DNA from: MTP4 sp052056915
Lineage (GTDB): Archaea > Halobacteriota > Methanosarcinia > Methanosarcinales > Methanosarcinaceae
Reading direction: 5' to 3'
DNA length: 64,000 nucleotides
Assembly: GCF_052056915.1 (NCBI RefSeq)
Contig: NZ_CP195119.1
Span: 1,364,001-1,428,000 of the forward strand
Under the pieces are notes generated by a model. The model was not told where the DNA came from. It did no database searches and was given only the letters and a program-made list of their open reading frames with translations. Positions within the stretch are counted from its first letter, which is position 1, and each line of letters opens with the position of its first letter. Shown piece by piece: positions 35,973 through 45,472 of this stretch. The position numbers were made by a program, and so were the translations under genes.

Positions 35973-37289
35973 ATGAAAGACCGTTCTACTGACACCGAAA
36001 ATTTTCTTGAAACCGGTTCTGCCAGAGGAGCTGGAAACAAGAGCAAAAGTAAGGTTATTGCTTCCGGAGGAACCCGTGGTGATTCCGGTTCCATCTCAGA
36101 TCCCCGAACCATAGGGGTCCCTATTGACGTCATCATTGTCCGGTATGGAGAGCTTGCTCTGAAAAGCACGGGGGTCCGGAACTGGTATGAGAAAGTCCTT
36201 GTGAAAAACATAGCAGCGATGCTGGCTTCCAGGGACATTGAGTTTACTCAGATCAGGCGGGAATGGGGCAGGATCTTCATTGAAACTACCGATCACCGTG
36301 CAGCAAAAGCAGCAGCAGACGTTTTTGGGGTTGTCTCGGCTTCCCCTGCAGTGACAGCAGAGCCTGACCTTGAGAGTGCCTCCGGGATCTGTGCTGCCCT
36401 TGGGTCGGGGCTTATCCTGGAAGGGGAGTCCTTTGCCATCCGGGCCAGAAGAAGTGGGAATCATCCTTTCTCCTCCGCAGATGTTGGAAAAACATGCGGG
36501 GACGCGGTATGGGAAGCTCTGGAAATGGAAGGAAAAACTCCCAGGGTGGACCTGACATCTCCGAACAAGGAGATCTTTGTAGAGGTGCGGCAAAAACTTG
36601 CTTATATTTACCTGGAAACATTCCCTGGCGTAGGTGGCCTTCCCCTTGGGACCCAGGGAAGCATGGTGGTGCTCATGTCCGGAGGTCTCGATTCCCCTGT
36701 TGCGGCATGGCTTCTGATGAAACGCGGGGTCATGATCATCCCCGTCTACTGCAATGGTTCCCCTTACGCCGAAGACGCCGCAAGAGAGCGGGCCTTTGAC
36801 TGCATCCGCCAGCTTCAGGCCTGGGCGCCGGGACACCAGTTCACGACTTATGAGCTTCCTCATGGCCCTAACCTTCGTGCCTTCATTGATACCTGTGACC
36901 GGAAAAATACCTGCCTCCTCTGCAAGCGCATGATGTACCGGGAGGCTTATGAAGTAATGAAAAAGGAAGGTTCAAGCGGCGTTATTACCGGTTCTTCTCT
37001 GGGACAGGTTGCGTCCCAGACAGCAGCCAACATGTACGCTGAAATCTACCAGCTTGCTGTTCCTGTCTACCACCCCCTGATCGCCTTTGACAAAAGTGAA
37101 ATCGTGGATATTGCCCGCAGAATAGGGACCTATGAGATCTCCACCAGGCCTGCAGGGGGCTGCACCGCAGTTCCCGAACACCCCGAGGTTAAGGCAGAAT
37201 ATGACCTCATTGTTCATGAGGAAAAAAAGCTGGATGTTGAAGCAATGGTTCAAAAAGCTCTCAGCGCAGCAAAAACATATAAACTTTGA
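35973..37289 (+). CDS. thiI: tRNA 4-thiouridine synthetase
   Basis: Adenylates U8 of tRNA and places sulfur there. A THUMP domain (DVIIVRYGELALKSTGVRNWYEKVLVKNI ... VSASPAVTAEPDLESASGIC) is followed by the PP-loop ATPase (VLMSGGLDSPVAAWLLMKRG), a CxxC (TCLLCKRMMYREAY) and GSSLGQVASQTAANM, as in archaeal ThiI. No rhodanese domain is present, so sulfur delivery must differ from E. coli. The ATG at 35973 adds about 50 Ser/Gly/Arg-rich residues that ThiI proteins usually lack and has no ribosome site. An ATT at 36123, preceded by AGGGG, would begin exactly at DVIIVRYGE. Confidence 0.92.
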   Translation: MKDRSTDTENFLETGSARGAGNKSKSKVIASGGTRGDSGSISDPRTIGVPIDVIIVRYGELALKSTGVRNWYEKVLVKNIAAMLASRDIEFTQIRREWGRIFIETTDHRAAKAAADVFGVVSASPAVTAEPDLESASGICAALGSGLILEGESFAIRARRSGNHPFSSADVGKTCGDAVWEALEMEGKTPRVDLTSPNKEIFVEVRQKLAYIYLETFPGVGGLPLGTQGSMVVLMSGGLDSPVAAWLLMKRGVMIIPVYCNGSPYAEDAARERAFDCIRQLQAWAPGHQFTTYELPHGPNLRAFIDTCDRKNTCLLCKRMMYREAYEVMKKEGSSGVITGSSLGQVASQTAANMYAEIYQLAVPVYHPLIAFDKSEIVDIARRIGTYEISTRPAGGCTAVPEHPEVKAEYDLIVHEEKKLDVEAMVQKALSAAKTYKL

Positions 37290-37763
37290 GAGTTTAGGAA
37301 AGTTCCCGTATTCTCCAGGGCACACGGAAATGCGGGTTTCCTTCCTTTTTTTCAAGAATTATTCCGGGAAAAATACGGACCTGAGCCTGTGCCATAAACA
37401 GCATAAAGTATTAACACGAATAATATATATATACTTAATATAATTTTAAATTATATAGAGATCGGATATATTCTTTGATAAATATATAAAACTGAAATAC
37501 TTTATATAACATATATCCCGTGTAAATAATTAGGGCGTTATCTTTTTGGAGATTATCAACCAACCTCCAGTTCAATCCACAAGTTCAATCCACAGGTTCA
37601 ATCCACAACCTCATATTTTTAGGAACAGTTAACGCCCGCCTTTTCAGGTATATTTTAGCTTTTCGTTTTGTACTTTAGCATGTTTAGTTACATGTAAGCC
37701 TTCACGCTGTTGACCGTCGGAAAATTTAAAAAATTATTTATTTTCTCATGTTAATGTTAACTT
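37290..37763. other. 474-bp intergenic region
   Basis: No gene seen. The sequence is AT-rich with runs of TATATATA (about 37430-37520). A unit close to CAATCCACAAGTT repeats three times (37571-37606). Confidence 0.5.
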
Positions 37764-37997
37764 ATGAATGGATTTTCTCGCCCCGATCCAAAGGCATCCA
37801 GAGCAAGGTTTGTATTCCTTTTTTTTACCGTCGGGAGCTTTCTGCTTATGACTACCGGGTCCCTGTATATTGAAATAAATCCTGAAAATCCCGCCGCAGG
37901 TGAGTTCTTGATAAGTACTGCTGGCCCTATTTTCTGGGTCTGCTGCGGGGCGTGGATTTTATTTAACGTATTTTCTTATGCAAACTCAAAACGCTGA
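37764..37997 (+). CDS. Small two-helix membrane protein
   Basis: A 77-residue protein with a basic N-terminus (MNGFSRPDPKASRARFV) and two transmembrane helices (FLFFTVGSFLLMTTGSLYI and AGPIFWVCCGAWILFNVFSY). The loop between them (EINPENPAAGEFLIS) is probably outside. No strong ribosome site. Hypothetical; composition suggests a real protein. It stands at the left edge of the mosaic island. Confidence 0.55.
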   Translation: MNGFSRPDPKASRARFVFLFFTVGSFLLMTTGSLYIEINPENPAAGEFLISTAGPIFWVCCGAWILFNVFSYANSKR

Positions 37998-38050
37998 TTT
38001 TTCACAGGGAATTTTTTTCGGAATCTCCTCCCGAGTTTTTTTACCTGACG

Positions 38051-38092
38051 AAATCAAAGTTGCGCTGGCGCACCCCGCTGCAAGCAACTGGG
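38051..38092 (+). repeat. Direct repeat copy A (partner at 43071)
   Basis: 42 bp starting AAATCAAAGTTGCGCTGGCG match 43071-43112 at about 37 positions in the same orientation. Both copies read as IKVxLAxPAxxNW in one frame. The two copies bracket the deacetylase, DUF354 and dehydrogenase genes. Confidence 0.75.
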
Positions 38093-38184
38093 TATTCGAC
38101 TGGAATAAACTAAAAAACAGAAATTATTTACGAGATCATTTCAAATTTGATTTATATATTAAAAAACATTTAATGAAAAAATAA

Positions 38185-39213
38185 AAATTTTAGTTAATTG
38201 TTGAGTTGACTATAAATTAAACTTTAGTTTTATAAAAATTACACGAGGAACGATTTATATAAGGCTTCTTGTTCCTTTATTTTTTAGTGATTAATTTTAA
38301 GTATCAGGGTTTTGTACCGAATCACATGCACTGTTCAGCACGAGCAAAATCAGCCTAATGAGATTGATTTTGAGGATTTAAACTTGAGCACATAATAACT
38401 CAAGCCAAAGTAAAAACAAACACATTAGCCATAATTTAAGCAAACAAACCTCTGAATGTTTGATCTCCAAATTATTGGAAAAGAAAATCACTGACGTTGT
38501 TTTATCCAAAATGAAGAGTTGCTCCCGCTTTTTATTATATATAGTTTTAGGCAACATTTTTCAGGAACATTGTTTCCAAAATTATTTATTTTTACAAATA
38601 GTATTTTGCAATTAGTTATATAACTTTGAGAACAAGATAAGTGAGCAGACATATTTTTTACAGAAATTTGCGGAATAAATAAATGGGGGATTTATTGCCT
38701 GCAAATTCGAAGTTATGTCCGACTTATCCATCTAAAAATAAAATTTTTTCATATTTAATAGAGCTAGAAGTTAAGTCCCTGGCGTCAAGGAGGGGAATGA
38801 ATTTAACTTAGACGCCTAACGAGGATTGTGGGGAGACTTTTTCCTCTTTTAATGCGAGACCACCATATGGACAGTTGCACAACTCTCAAAGCAGTACGTA
38901 GTCACATGGTCATCTTAGATTTACCTATAAGAAAGATGATTAAAAGAACTCAAACCACGTGAACAGCAGGTTGCAGTCACCAGATAGCGAACAATATTGT
39001 CAATGGACCTGTCGAGAAGGTTCAGAAGCAACGATGAACCCACAACAAGGAGCCGATAATCAAAATAATGTCTGCCAGATGGAACCTTAAGACCTTCAAG
39101 AGAAAAATAGTAAGTGTGAGAAAGAGATGACCAAGAATGAACATTGCAAACATCATATGCTGGGTTGAGTTAAATAGCTTTGAACATCAACAAAAAAACT
39201 GCGGTGATCTCTA
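38185..39213. other. 1.0-kb non-coding region with a folded segment
   Basis: No gene is supported. At 38770-38812 the sequence can fold as nested pairs (AAGTTAA with TTAACTT; CCCT with AGGG), directly followed by ACGCCTAACGAGGATTG and a T-run. From 38870 to 39200 the base composition becomes balanced and A-rich without open frames, looking like an RNA gene or decayed mobile DNA rather than ordinary spacer. Confidence 0.4.
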
Positions 39214-40128
39214 ATGTTGACCATTAAAGAACGTGATTTCACGATACATAGGTTCCGCCGACTCTGTGAGGCAATATCCAGCACCTACCCCACAGTAACG
39301 ATGAATGAATATCTGAATAACAGGCATCCAGAACGTTTCATATTGATGCGCCACGATGTTGACAGGATGCCGGGACACTCTCTCACGACTGCAAAGATTG
39401 AACAAGAACTCGGCATAAGAGCGACATACTATTTCAGATCAATCAAAAGCGTGTTCAAACCCAACATCATACGCAAGATCAGAGACATGGGTCATGAAAT
39501 CGGCTATCACTACGAGACCTTAAGTGAGACAGATGGAGATCCCAAAGAAGCCATCGACCTGTTCCGATCCCGTCTGGACGATTTCAGAATGCTTTGTGAG
39601 GTAAGAACGGTCTCCATGCACGGAAGACCTCTATCAAAATACAATAACCTTGACCTCTGGAATACCCATGATTTCAGGGACTTCGAAATAATCGGAGAAG
39701 CCTACCTCTCCGCAGGAGATGATCTCAACTACTTATCCGATACCGGAAGAACATGGAGCTTTGGAAACAATATAAGGGATTATATCCCCGGCAAAAATGA
39801 ACAGGTCTTTGCAAATACAACAGAGGATCTTATAGAGTTGATAAGGAAAGGAGAATACAATAATTTTTATATTTTAACCCATCCGGAGAGATGGTCTTCA
39901 AGTATTGCCGGATGGGGCTTATATTATTCAGCGGATCTGGCAGTCAATATCGGAAAGAAGATTTTGATGAAACGTAACAGTAAGAGCCAGCGTATGAGGG
40001 GAATAAGAAATAATTCGTTATCTGCTACATTCGACATTGAAGACTGGTACCATATCCCATCGGATTCCGGTTATGCCTTTTCGAGTTACAAAAATGTAAA
40101 TGAATTTTTTGAAAATTCCATATCTTGA
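39214..40128 (+). CDS. Polysaccharide deacetylase-like protein with a truncated second domain
   Basis: A 304-residue protein. Residues about 1-265 form a CE4/NodB-like domain: FILMRHDVDRMPGHS (metal HDxD), MGHEIGYHYETL, VSMHGRPLS and YILTHPERW. Then residues about 268-304 start a second domain (SLSATFDIEDWYHIPSDSGY), which is the TFDxEDWYH beginning of another deacetylase. It stops after about 37 residues. The second gene seems to have been fused and lost, leaving only its head. The product would remove acetyl groups from surface sugars. First gene of the polysaccharide island. Confidence 0.75.
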   Translation: MLTIKERDFTIHRFRRLCEAISSTYPTVTMNEYLNNRHPERFILMRHDVDRMPGHSLTTAKIEQELGIRATYYFRSIKSVFKPNIIRKIRDMGHEIGYHYETLSETDGDPKEAIDLFRSRLDDFRMLCEVRTVSMHGRPLSKYNNLDLWNTHDFRDFEIIGEAYLSAGDDLNYLSDTGRTWSFGNNIRDYIPGKNEQVFANTTEDLIELIRKGEYNNFYILTHPERWSSSIAGWGLYYSADLAVNIGKKILMKRNSKSQRMRGIRNNSLSATFDIEDWYHIPSDSGYAFSSYKNVNEFFENSIS

Positions 40129-40346
40129 AGACTCACTTCCGAACCTGCTCTATGAAAAATCTCCAGATTTCCCAGTAGCTAAAAAGATGACAACTAAAAA
40201 CTTGACAGTCCCTACTCATCCAAGAACGAACAAAAAAGATCTGGATAAGAGAATCGATATAGAAAATAACCGGACAAATATATGAAATTTAAAAAGTAAC
40301 CGTGATTAGTGTACAAGTTTAGAAAATTAATAATGGGGATTGATTT

Positions 40347-41387
40347 ATGCAAATTCTGGTTGATATTGGTCATCCTGCGCATGTGCATTTTTTTAAGAAT
40401 TTTATTTGGGAGATGCAAAAACGTAATCATAAAGTGATTATAAACACGGTCGATAAGGAGGTTTCCTTAGACCTTTTGAATAAATATAATCTTAAGTATG
40501 AAGTTTATGGAAAAAGCGCCAATGGCCTATTTGGGTATGCAAAGCTTCTAAGTAAGGGGGATTTGAAAACTTACAAAACACAAAAAAAGTACGATATAGA
40601 TATTATTGTTGGTATTGGGAATATATTTGGCGCACACGTCTCAAAAATCACAAAAGCAAAATCAATTAGTTTTACGGATACAGAACATGCAAAACTTATC
40701 AACTATGCATCTTTTCCCTTTGTATCGTGTATTTGCACTCCCGACTGTTATACAAAAAATCTGGGCAAAAAACATGTTCTATACAATGGTTACCATGAAC
40801 TTGCATACTTGCATCCGGATTATTTCACCCCAAACCCGGCAGTTCTCAAAGAACTTGGACTAAGTGAGGATGACACTTTCATAATTTTGAGATTTGTATC
40901 CTGGGGGGCGAGCCATGATATTGGTCAGCATGGAATACAAAACAAGATGGAATTCGTAAAAGAGCTCGAAAAATATGGGCGTGTATTGATCACTTCAGAG
41001 GCAAAACTTGATCCTGAGTTAGAAAAATATAAAATGAAAATTTCTCCGGAAAAATTGCATGATCTGTTGTATTATGCCACATTGTACATAGGGGAAGGGG
41101 CAACGACAGCTTCTGAATGTGCGATCCTGGGCACACATGCGATTTATGTTAATACTCTGAGGTTGGGGTACATGGATGAGGAAGAGGAGAAATATGACCT
41201 GGTATATAATTGCACTAATCCGGAATCAATGGAAAGAGAGGCATTTGATAAGGCAATCAACCTACTGAAAGATCCTAATTTGAGGCAAGAAGGAAAAACT
41301 AAACGGGAGAAGTTGCTGGCAGATAAGATCAATGTTACAAAGTTTATGGTTGATCTCGTGTTTGATCTCGTAAGACAACATAATTAA
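40347..41387 (+). CDS. DUF354 family glycosyltransferase-like protein
   Basis: A 346-residue GT-B-fold protein. The start MQILVDIGHPAHVHFFKNFIWEM is the DUF354 signature (UDP-GlcNAc 2-epimerase/MurG-like fold). Near the end, LYIGEGATTASECAILGTHAIYVNT is the nucleotide-binding C-domain loop. The family is common in archaeal surface-sugar clusters; exact reaction unproven. It is separated by 37 bp from the nucleotide-sugar dehydrogenase, so the two are likely one transcript. Confidence 0.85.
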   Translation: MQILVDIGHPAHVHFFKNFIWEMQKRNHKVIINTVDKEVSLDLLNKYNLKYEVYGKSANGLFGYAKLLSKGDLKTYKTQKKYDIDIIVGIGNIFGAHVSKITKAKSISFTDTEHAKLINYASFPFVSCICTPDCYTKNLGKKHVLYNGYHELAYLHPDYFTPNPAVLKELGLSEDDTFIILRFVSWGASHDIGQHGIQNKMEFVKELEKYGRVLITSEAKLDPELEKYKMKISPEKLHDLLYYATLYIGEGATTASECAILGTHAIYVNTLRLGYMDEEEEKYDLVYNCTNPESMEREAFDKAINLLKDPNLRQEGKTKREKLLADKINVTKFMVDLVFDLVRQHN

Positions 41388-41424
41388 GAATTGAAGTATT
41401 TTTTTCATGAGTGGGGGGAATTCC

Positions 41425-42744
41425 ATGAAAGAATTAATTACAAAAATCGAAGATAGAACGGCAAATATCGGTGTGATAGGCCTCGGTTATGTAGGTCTTC
41501 CACTTGCAGTCTCGTTTTCAGAAAAGTTCAATGTAGTAGGCTATGAAGTAAATGACTTATTGGTTAACCATTTACTGAAGGGAACCTCCCATATACAGGA
41601 TGTATCTGATGAAGTATTAAATGCTCATTTGAATAAATCATTTTATCCAACAAATAAATGTGAAGATCTCAAAAAATGTGATTTCATAATAATATGTGTC
41701 CCGACACCTCTAGCAAATGAGAACGAACCTGATTTGAGTTACATAAAGAGTTCATGCAGCACAATTGCTAATGTTCTGAGAAAAGGACAATTTGTGATCT
41801 TAGAGAGTACAACATATCCCGGAACTACAGAAGAAGTTGTTCTTCCAATATTAGAAAATTCCGGACTTAAAGCCATAGTTGATTTTGGCCTTGCCTATTC
41901 TCCTGAAAGGATCGACCCTGGGAATAAGGAATATACTGTTAACAATACTCCAAAAGTAGTTGGGGGTATTAATGAAGAATGTACTAAAATTGCATCTTTG
42001 CTTTATGGAAGCATTATCAACAGGGTTGTGAATGTAAAAGATGCTCGAACAGCTGAATCAGTAAAAATTGTAGAGAACATCTTCAGAAATGTCAATATTG
42101 CTCTCGTGAATGAATTAGCCTTAATCTTTGAAAAAATGGGTGTAGACACATGGGAGGTAGTTGATGCTGCATCGACAAAACCGTATGGGTTTATGCCATT
42201 TTACCCGGGCCCCGGGATTGGAGGCCATTGCATCCCCCTGGACCCTTTCTATATGTCATATAAGGCGAAAAAATATGGCGTTATACCGAGATTTATTGAA
42301 ACGTCCGGTGAAATCAATAATTACATGAAAATACACGCTGTGAATCTGGTCGAAAGTGGTCTGAAAAAGGTAGATAAGAGAATATACGGATCAACAGTTG
42401 CAGTGATGGGAATAGCATATAAGAAAAATATTGCTGACACAAGAGAATCGCCGGCTAAAAAAATATTAGAAGAACTTGTGAATCTTGGTTCCCAAATTAA
42501 GGTTTATGACCCTTATGCAAAATCGATAAAGACTGATGTCGGAGAGTTCTGTTCTGAAAAGAACATGGAAGATGCATTAAAAGGTGCAGATTGTGTGATA
42601 TTTGTCGTTGATCATGATCAATTCAAAAAAATAAATACCAGTGATTTCACCAAACTAATGGAATCTCCTGTGGTAGTTGATTGTAAAAATATATTTCCAA
42701 GTATCATTAACATTGAATATTTAGGCCTTGGGAAGGGGTACTGA
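41425..42744 (+). CDS. UDP-N-acetyl-mannosamine/galactosamine dehydrogenase (WecC/VipA-like)
   Basis: Oxidises a nucleotide sugar at C6 to a uronic acid using NAD. 439 residues from ATG 41425; an upstream ATG (41407) has the ribosome site GGGGGG inside its own frame and is unlikely. Motifs: NIGVIGLGYVGLPLAVSF (NAD), VPTPL, ESTTYPGTTEE, SPERIDPGN, KIVENIFRNVNIALVNELA (catalytic Lys region) and PGPGIGGHCIPLDPFYM with the active-site Cys. The ESTTYPGTTEE variant fits WecC/VipA/TviB rather than UDP-glucose dehydrogenase. Confidence 0.92.
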   Translation: MKELITKIEDRTANIGVIGLGYVGLPLAVSFSEKFNVVGYEVNDLLVNHLLKGTSHIQDVSDEVLNAHLNKSFYPTNKCEDLKKCDFIIICVPTPLANENEPDLSYIKSSCSTIANVLRKGQFVILESTTYPGTTEEVVLPILENSGLKAIVDFGLAYSPERIDPGNKEYTVNNTPKVVGGINEECTKIASLLYGSIINRVVNVKDARTAESVKIVENIFRNVNIALVNELALIFEKMGVDTWEVVDAASTKPYGFMPFYPGPGIGGHCIPLDPFYMSYKAKKYGVIPRFIETSGEINNYMKIHAVNLVESGLKKVDKRIYGSTVAVMGIAYKKNIADTRESPAKKILEELVNLGSQIKVYDPYAKSIKTDVGEFCSEKNMEDALKGADCVIFVVDHDQFKKINTSDFTKLMESPVVVDCKNIFPSIINIEYLGLGKGY

Positions 42745-43203
42745 AAGTTTTCAAGAGCATATTTATCCCTGCACATCAAAATTGAAGATAAGAAAAGGAT
42801 CTCACATACAAAAAATACAAAGTTATCATAAAAACTACTCAGTCTAACGGAAACTTACCCTGAAAAAAAGGTAGAGAAAAACAAACTGTTGTAGTTTAAA
42901 TCTTGCACATTGCATACTTTGTCTACAGTATTTAAACTACACAAAAAGGTTCAATGAATTAAAACGGATACTCCCTAAAAAAAGACGAAGGCAGATATTG
43001 AAAAAATTCCCATTTTAATCAAGATATAATCAAAGAGAACTGGGAGGATTTCAACCAGTTGATCAGACCAAAATCAAAGTTTCACTGGCGCGCCCCGCTT
43101 CAATCAACTGGGAGTGTTCGTGCCACCGCTTAAAATTCCGTAAAAAAAGCAAAAAAGAGACCTTCATAAAACAGATCTCAAAACTTAATGTCGATGTGTG
43201 ATC
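42745..43203. other. 459-bp intergenic region with decayed repeat
   Basis: No intact gene. Around 43000-43190 short open stretches (IKENWEDFNQLIRP, then KIKVSLARPASINW in another frame) suggest a decayed mobile gene. It contains the second copy of the 42-bp direct repeat (43071-43112). Confidence 0.5.
43071..43112 (+). repeat. Direct repeat copy B (partner at 38051)
   Basis: Same orientation and block-aligned with 38051-38092 (AAATCAAAGTTTCACTGGCG and onward). With copy A it brackets a 5-kb segment. Confidence 0.75.
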
Positions 43204-44331
43204 ATGAACACCAGAGTTTCCATCTTGCATTGCTCCGATTATTCAGACGTAAAAAATGCGATCAAAGAAGCTCTTGACCTGATCGGCGGCCTTGAGAACC
43301 TAATATTTCCAGGTTCCCGTGTGTTGCTTAAACCCAATGTACTTGCCATTCGACCCCCGGAAGATGCAGTCACCACTCACCCTGCAGTGGTATCGGCGAT
43401 GTGTGAACTGGTTTCAGAGGCAGGGGGTATTCCACTTATAGGGGACGGAGCCGGAGTTACAAGACCTGATTCCACTACCACTGCGGAAGCATTCAGGGTA
43501 TCGGGTATTGAAGCTGCTGCCTCGAGTTTCGGTGCAGAACTCATCAATTTTGAGACTTTGGGTTTTGTCGAGGTTGATGTACCCGGGGCCAGGCAGTTTT
43601 CGCGTCTTTATATATCAAAGGCCGTGCTTGAGGCGGATGTGATAATTTCCCTTCCAAAGCTCAAGACCCATGAGCTCACACTCTATACAGGAGCAGTCAA
43701 AAACTTTTTTGGCACTGTGCCCAGGAGAATCCGAAAGCAGGCGCATTTCCTGGAAGACCGTGAACTTTTCGGGGAGGCGGTTGTAGATATCTACTCTATT
43801 ATCAAACCTCATCTTGCAGTTATGGACGGGGTGGTAGGAATGGAGGGAGATGGCCCGGCTGGAGGCACTCCTGCATATGTGGGAGTGGTCATGGCAAGTT
43901 ATGACTGTGCGGCCCTGGATATGGTGGCATCGGAACTAATCGGTTTTGACCCAATGCAGGTCCCGACAAACAAAGCCGCACTTGAGAGGGGATTTGGTGC
44001 CAGGCATCCGGAGCTTTTAGGAACTCCGCTGGAGGAGGTAAAGGTCAGTTTCAAAAAGCCAACCGGTGGAATCACCACCCTAATACCGCCGTTTCTCCGA
44101 AAGACTCTCAGGAGGTATTTCACAGTAAAGCCCTTCATCAACACTTCAAAATGCACACTTTGCAAAGCATGTATTTTGAACTGTTCGGCAAATGCCATTG
44201 AGGAAGTGAGAGATGCACTCAGGATCAACGATGAAAAATGTATCCAGTGTTATTGTTGCCGCGAACTGTGTCCTAACGATGCGGTAGAAATCAAAAAATC
44301 ACTGCTCGTAAAAATTGTAAACAGGGGGTAA
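43204..44331 (+). CDS. DUF362 domain protein with two [4Fe-4S] clusters
   Basis: A 375-residue protein. Residues about 1-300 are DUF362 (VLLKPNVLAIRPPEDAVTTHPAVV, IGDGAG, ISLPKLKTHELTLYTGAVKNFFG, MDGVVGMEGDGPAGGTP). The C-terminus has a ferredoxin-like pair of clusters: CTLCKACILNCSANAI and CIQCYCCRELCPNDAV. The family is an iron-sulfur redox protein of unknown substrate, sometimes found in glycan or cofactor clusters. Start taken at ATG 43204, two codons after a GTG. Base composition is nearer to core genes than its AT-rich neighbours. Confidence 0.85.
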   Translation: MNTRVSILHCSDYSDVKNAIKEALDLIGGLENLIFPGSRVLLKPNVLAIRPPEDAVTTHPAVVSAMCELVSEAGGIPLIGDGAGVTRPDSTTTAEAFRVSGIEAAASSFGAELINFETLGFVEVDVPGARQFSRLYISKAVLEADVIISLPKLKTHELTLYTGAVKNFFGTVPRRIRKQAHFLEDRELFGEAVVDIYSIIKPHLAVMDGVVGMEGDGPAGGTPAYVGVVMASYDCAALDMVASELIGFDPMQVPTNKAALERGFGARHPELLGTPLEEVKVSFKKPTGGITTLIPPFLRKTLRRYFTVKPFINTSKCTLCKACILNCSANAIEEVRDALRINDEKCIQCYCCRELCPNDAVEIKKSLLVKIVNRG

Positions 44332-44477
44332 AAACCAGTAGAACGTTTGTCCCAAAATAAATGGTGCTGTCACTTTGATAGACATAATAGAGAAAGGTAC
44401 AGGAAATATGTATTTATTGGTGGAAGAGTAATTGTAAGTGAGACATGTGATTTTCACCGTAAGATGGGGGGACTACC

Positions 44478-45131
44478 GTGATATCTGACAGGGATAAAAT
44501 AACTTATAGTGAAGTGGCTGATTATTATCAGAGTAATAAAATCCTGTTTGGGATGAAATATTTCAAAAATTGGGTTTTGGAAAGACTTGCCTCATGTCTT
44601 CCAGTCCCTTCCTGGAGAGCGAAATTTCATAAAATGAGAGGCGTAAATATAGGTAAAAATGTATACATCGGGTATGATGTTATTTTTGATAGGATTCACC
44701 CTGAATTAATCACTATAGGAGATTATGCCGAAATTGGGGATCGCTGTATACTGTCTGCCCACACAAGAGGCAGTTTAACCACTAGAGATGCTTATCCAAG
44801 AAGCATGGCCCCCATAAAAATCGGGGGCGGTGTTGGTGTAAATCCAGGATGTATAATCACGCAAGGGGTTGAAATCGGAGAAAATTCTATAATCGGAATT
44901 GGATCAGTGGTTAGTCGTGATATCTCTCCGAATAGTCTTGCTCTGGGATTCCCGGCTCGAGTTGTAAAAAAGCTGGATGTTGAGTCCTGGGGAGGAATTC
45001 ATGAAAACCATCAGCAAAATGAAGAGTCCCAAATCCATCAGAATAAATCTAATGAATCTGTTTCTCAAGACACGGACAGTAACTCCCCCTCACGACCGGA
45101 TGTTACTGGTAGAATTAAGACCCGGCTTTGA
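44478..45131 (+). CDS. Hexapeptide-repeat acyltransferase
   Basis: A 217-residue left-handed beta-helix protein. Repeats: VNIGKNVYIGYDVIFDRIHPELITIGDYAEIGDRCILSAHTRG, then GGGVGVNPGCIITQGVEIGENSIIGIGSVVSRDISPNSLALGFPARVVKKL, the standard end of O-acetyl- or N-acyl-transferases. A charged, low-complexity tail of about 45 residues follows. GTG start after GGGGGGA. It probably acylates a surface sugar; a donor could be acetyl-CoA or, given the ACP genes 10 kb away, an acyl-ACP (inference). Confidence 0.85.
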   Translation: MISDRDKITYSEVADYYQSNKILFGMKYFKNWVLERLASCLPVPSWRAKFHKMRGVNIGKNVYIGYDVIFDRIHPELITIGDYAEIGDRCILSAHTRGSLTTRDAYPRSMAPIKIGGGVGVNPGCIITQGVEIGENSIIGIGSVVSRDISPNSLALGFPARVVKKLDVESWGGIHENHQQNEESQIHQNKSNESVSQDTDSNSPSRPDVTGRIKTRL

Positions 45132-45472
45132 CAGTTGTCCCCCTTTTTATCCGTGAGTGTAGCGGCAGATTATCAATTGATTAACAGTAACTTTAGATAA
45201 TATCCCTAACTTGTTCATGAATTTGGTTATTCTCTTTTGATGTAATATTCTCCGGCTTTTGCCAGGCAAACCCAGTTTACAGTTTTCAAAAATATTTTTG
45301 GAATTTCATACAATTATTCCAATCCGGATTTACAAAAGGAATGAATTATTTAATGACGGAATTCTTCTTCTTTTTCTGCTAAATGATTTTATCCACCAGA
45401 GTTATTTGGCCACATTTTGTGCCCGCCGGAAAAAATACAAAGTTTCAAATTCTGCGAAACTCGAGATAGGGA
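45132..45472. other. 341-bp intergenic region
   Basis: Convergent spacer between the acyltransferase and the DUF457-like gene. A 76-codon open frame at 45259-45489 has no ribosome site and overlaps the end of the next gene; I do not support it. Nothing else seen. Confidence 0.5.

Noticed and set aside
40100..40285. 61-codon frame after the deacetylase
   Set aside because: It overlaps the end of the deacetylase gene, has no ribosome site and shows no family; perhaps debris of the lost second deacetylase.
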